Of a DNA stretch of 64,000 nucleotides, positions 63,123 to 64,000 are shown piece by piece. Every line of letters begins with the position of its first letter. Positions within the stretch are counted from its first letter, which is position 1. This DNA comes from Labia minor (Eukaryota; Arthropoda; Insecta; Dermaptera; Spongiphoridae): the NCBI GenBank assembly GCA_963082975.1, contig OY720344.1, positions 81,270,053 to 81,334,052 on the forward strand, written 5' to 3'. The notes beneath the pieces are model-generated. The model had not been told where the DNA came from. It was given only the letters and a program-made list of their open reading frames with translations, and did not search any database. The translations under genes and the position numbers were made by a program.

Positions 63123-63516
63123 AGATATTTAAAAATATTTTAATGAATCTCGTATTTATAATTTATATAAAAACATTAGTATAATTATTACATAGAAAAT
63201 ATTTATAAAAATATGTTTTATACAACCTTTATTAAAAAATAAAAAGAAAATAAATAAATTATAGTTCATAAATTTATTAAATTATTAAATTGAATTTTGC
63301 AGAACAATGGTTATAATATTTATATTCAAGGTGATTTTTTTAATAATTATTAAACATGAAAATTTAAAAGAGCATGTTTAAAATTCTTCAAAGATTTGAT
63401 TTTAAAAAAAGAATATACTTTAAAACTTATATTCTATTAAATTATAAATATTATATTTATTAATTAATGATTCCCTTTAAACAAATAATAATAGAACATT
63501 TTTTTATAATTACTTA
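63123..63516. other. Convergent 3' spacer
   Basis: 394 bp between the DAW1 stop and the WD gene stop. A candidate DAW1 polyadenylation signal AATAAA is at 63238-63243. Otherwise A+T-rich. Confidence 0.5.
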
Positions 63517-63935
63517 TCATAAGTTGAATTTCCAACAATGGAGTGTTTTTGTATTAGCACTTGACACTAACGTTTGATCACGTAACCACAAACAATCGGT
63601 AATTTTAACATCCATATTATCAGGATTTAATATTCTATGTCCATCGTGATTAAAAATTGGTTTATCTAATAAATTCATATCATAAATTAAAATATCACCA
63701 GCACTTTTACTAAATCCAGCTAATTGTGTTTTATTGAACGGCGATACACGTATTTGTAAATCTGATGAAAATTGTTTTCCAAGGTTAGAATGATTTTTTG
63801 GAATTAATTTTGATCTTAAATCGAAAATTTCAATATTGCCATTAGATTCCCATAGTACAATTGTTGATTCATTTGGAGAGGGTAAAGATTTGGTATAAGA
63901 AGAATCGAGTTGCCAGTTGGAGCCTCTCGAATACT
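63517..63935 (-). CDS. WD-repeat protein, last exon, WDR73-like (partial)
   Basis: The final exon of a gene that continues beyond the window. It opens after an acceptor (TTTCTAG, minus strand) and ends at TGA 63517. About 139 residues carry WD-like strands: STIVLWESNGNIEIFDLRSK, VSPFNKTQLAGFSKSAGDIL then IYD, and LVSSANTKTLHCWKF at the end. The order LIYD..., (K)PIFNHDGH, LVSSAN...LHCW resembles the C terminus of WDR73 (PLFTHRGH...LLSATND..LHVW). WDR73 is a microtubule/Integrator-linked WD protein. Family placement is moderate; other WD proteins are possible. An in-frame stop just upstream of the acceptor supports the exon start. Confidence 0.6.
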
Positions 63936-64000
63936 CTAGAAATTAAAAACAGAAAATATTTAAGTAATAAAAAATGGCATGTTAAAATATATAGTTAAAT
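63936..64000. other. Intron of the WD gene at the window edge
   Basis: A+T-rich sequence upstream (minus strand) of the last exon. The rest of the gene lies outside the window. Confidence 0.5.

Overview
This is a window of animal nuclear DNA, extremely A+T-rich outside exons, with short canonical GT-AG introns and many interspersed transposable-element remnants. The gene set is metazoan: a clan-3-like cytochrome P450, a C2H2 zinc-finger protein, a Kelch-like protein closest to KLHL10, the axonemal-dynein assembly factor DAW1, and the 3' exon of a WD-repeat gene. DAW1 implies motile cilia or flagellated sperm. The Mos1-type mariner and the DINE/HINE-like repeats with GTCY cores make an arthropod the most likely host. 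That is inference; the species cannot be named from the sequence.

Layout. Positions 1-14.8 kb are gene-poor A+T desert with one hAT-type MITE (4.64 kb) and a cluster of HINE-like repeats (11.7-13.8 kb). The P450 gene occupies 14.8-25.9 kb on the minus strand in nine exons. Its introns hold a nested MITE-in-mariner, another hAT MITE, LINE debris and HINE-like copies. From 25.9 to 43.7 kb I see no convincing host gene, only LINE, HINE-like and MITE remnants, several GC-rich islands of unknown origin and a 450-bp tandem duplication. The zinc-finger gene lies at 43.7-45.7 kb, minus strand. KLHL10-like lies at 48.4-58.5 kb, minus strand, in ten exons. DAW1 lies at 58.8-63.1 kb, plus strand, in eight exons. 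A WDR73-like last exon at 63.5-63.9 kb, minus strand, converges on DAW1.

How the genes relate. The predicted KLHL10 start (58451) and the DAW1 start (58826) are head to head, 374 bp apart. Both families act in sperm or cilia, and the shared spacer carries an RFX X-box-like sequence, which suggests a bidirectional male/ciliary promoter. The P450 and zinc-finger genes appear independent of this pair.

Repeats. Two short families share Helentron-like architecture: subterminal inverted repeats, an internal microsatellite and a 3' hairpin. They account for about fifteen fragments. I call them HINE-A and HINE-B for this window only. HINE-A also carries paired TGACGTCA palindromes at a fixed 20-bp spacing. 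No autonomous Rep/helicase element is visible here.
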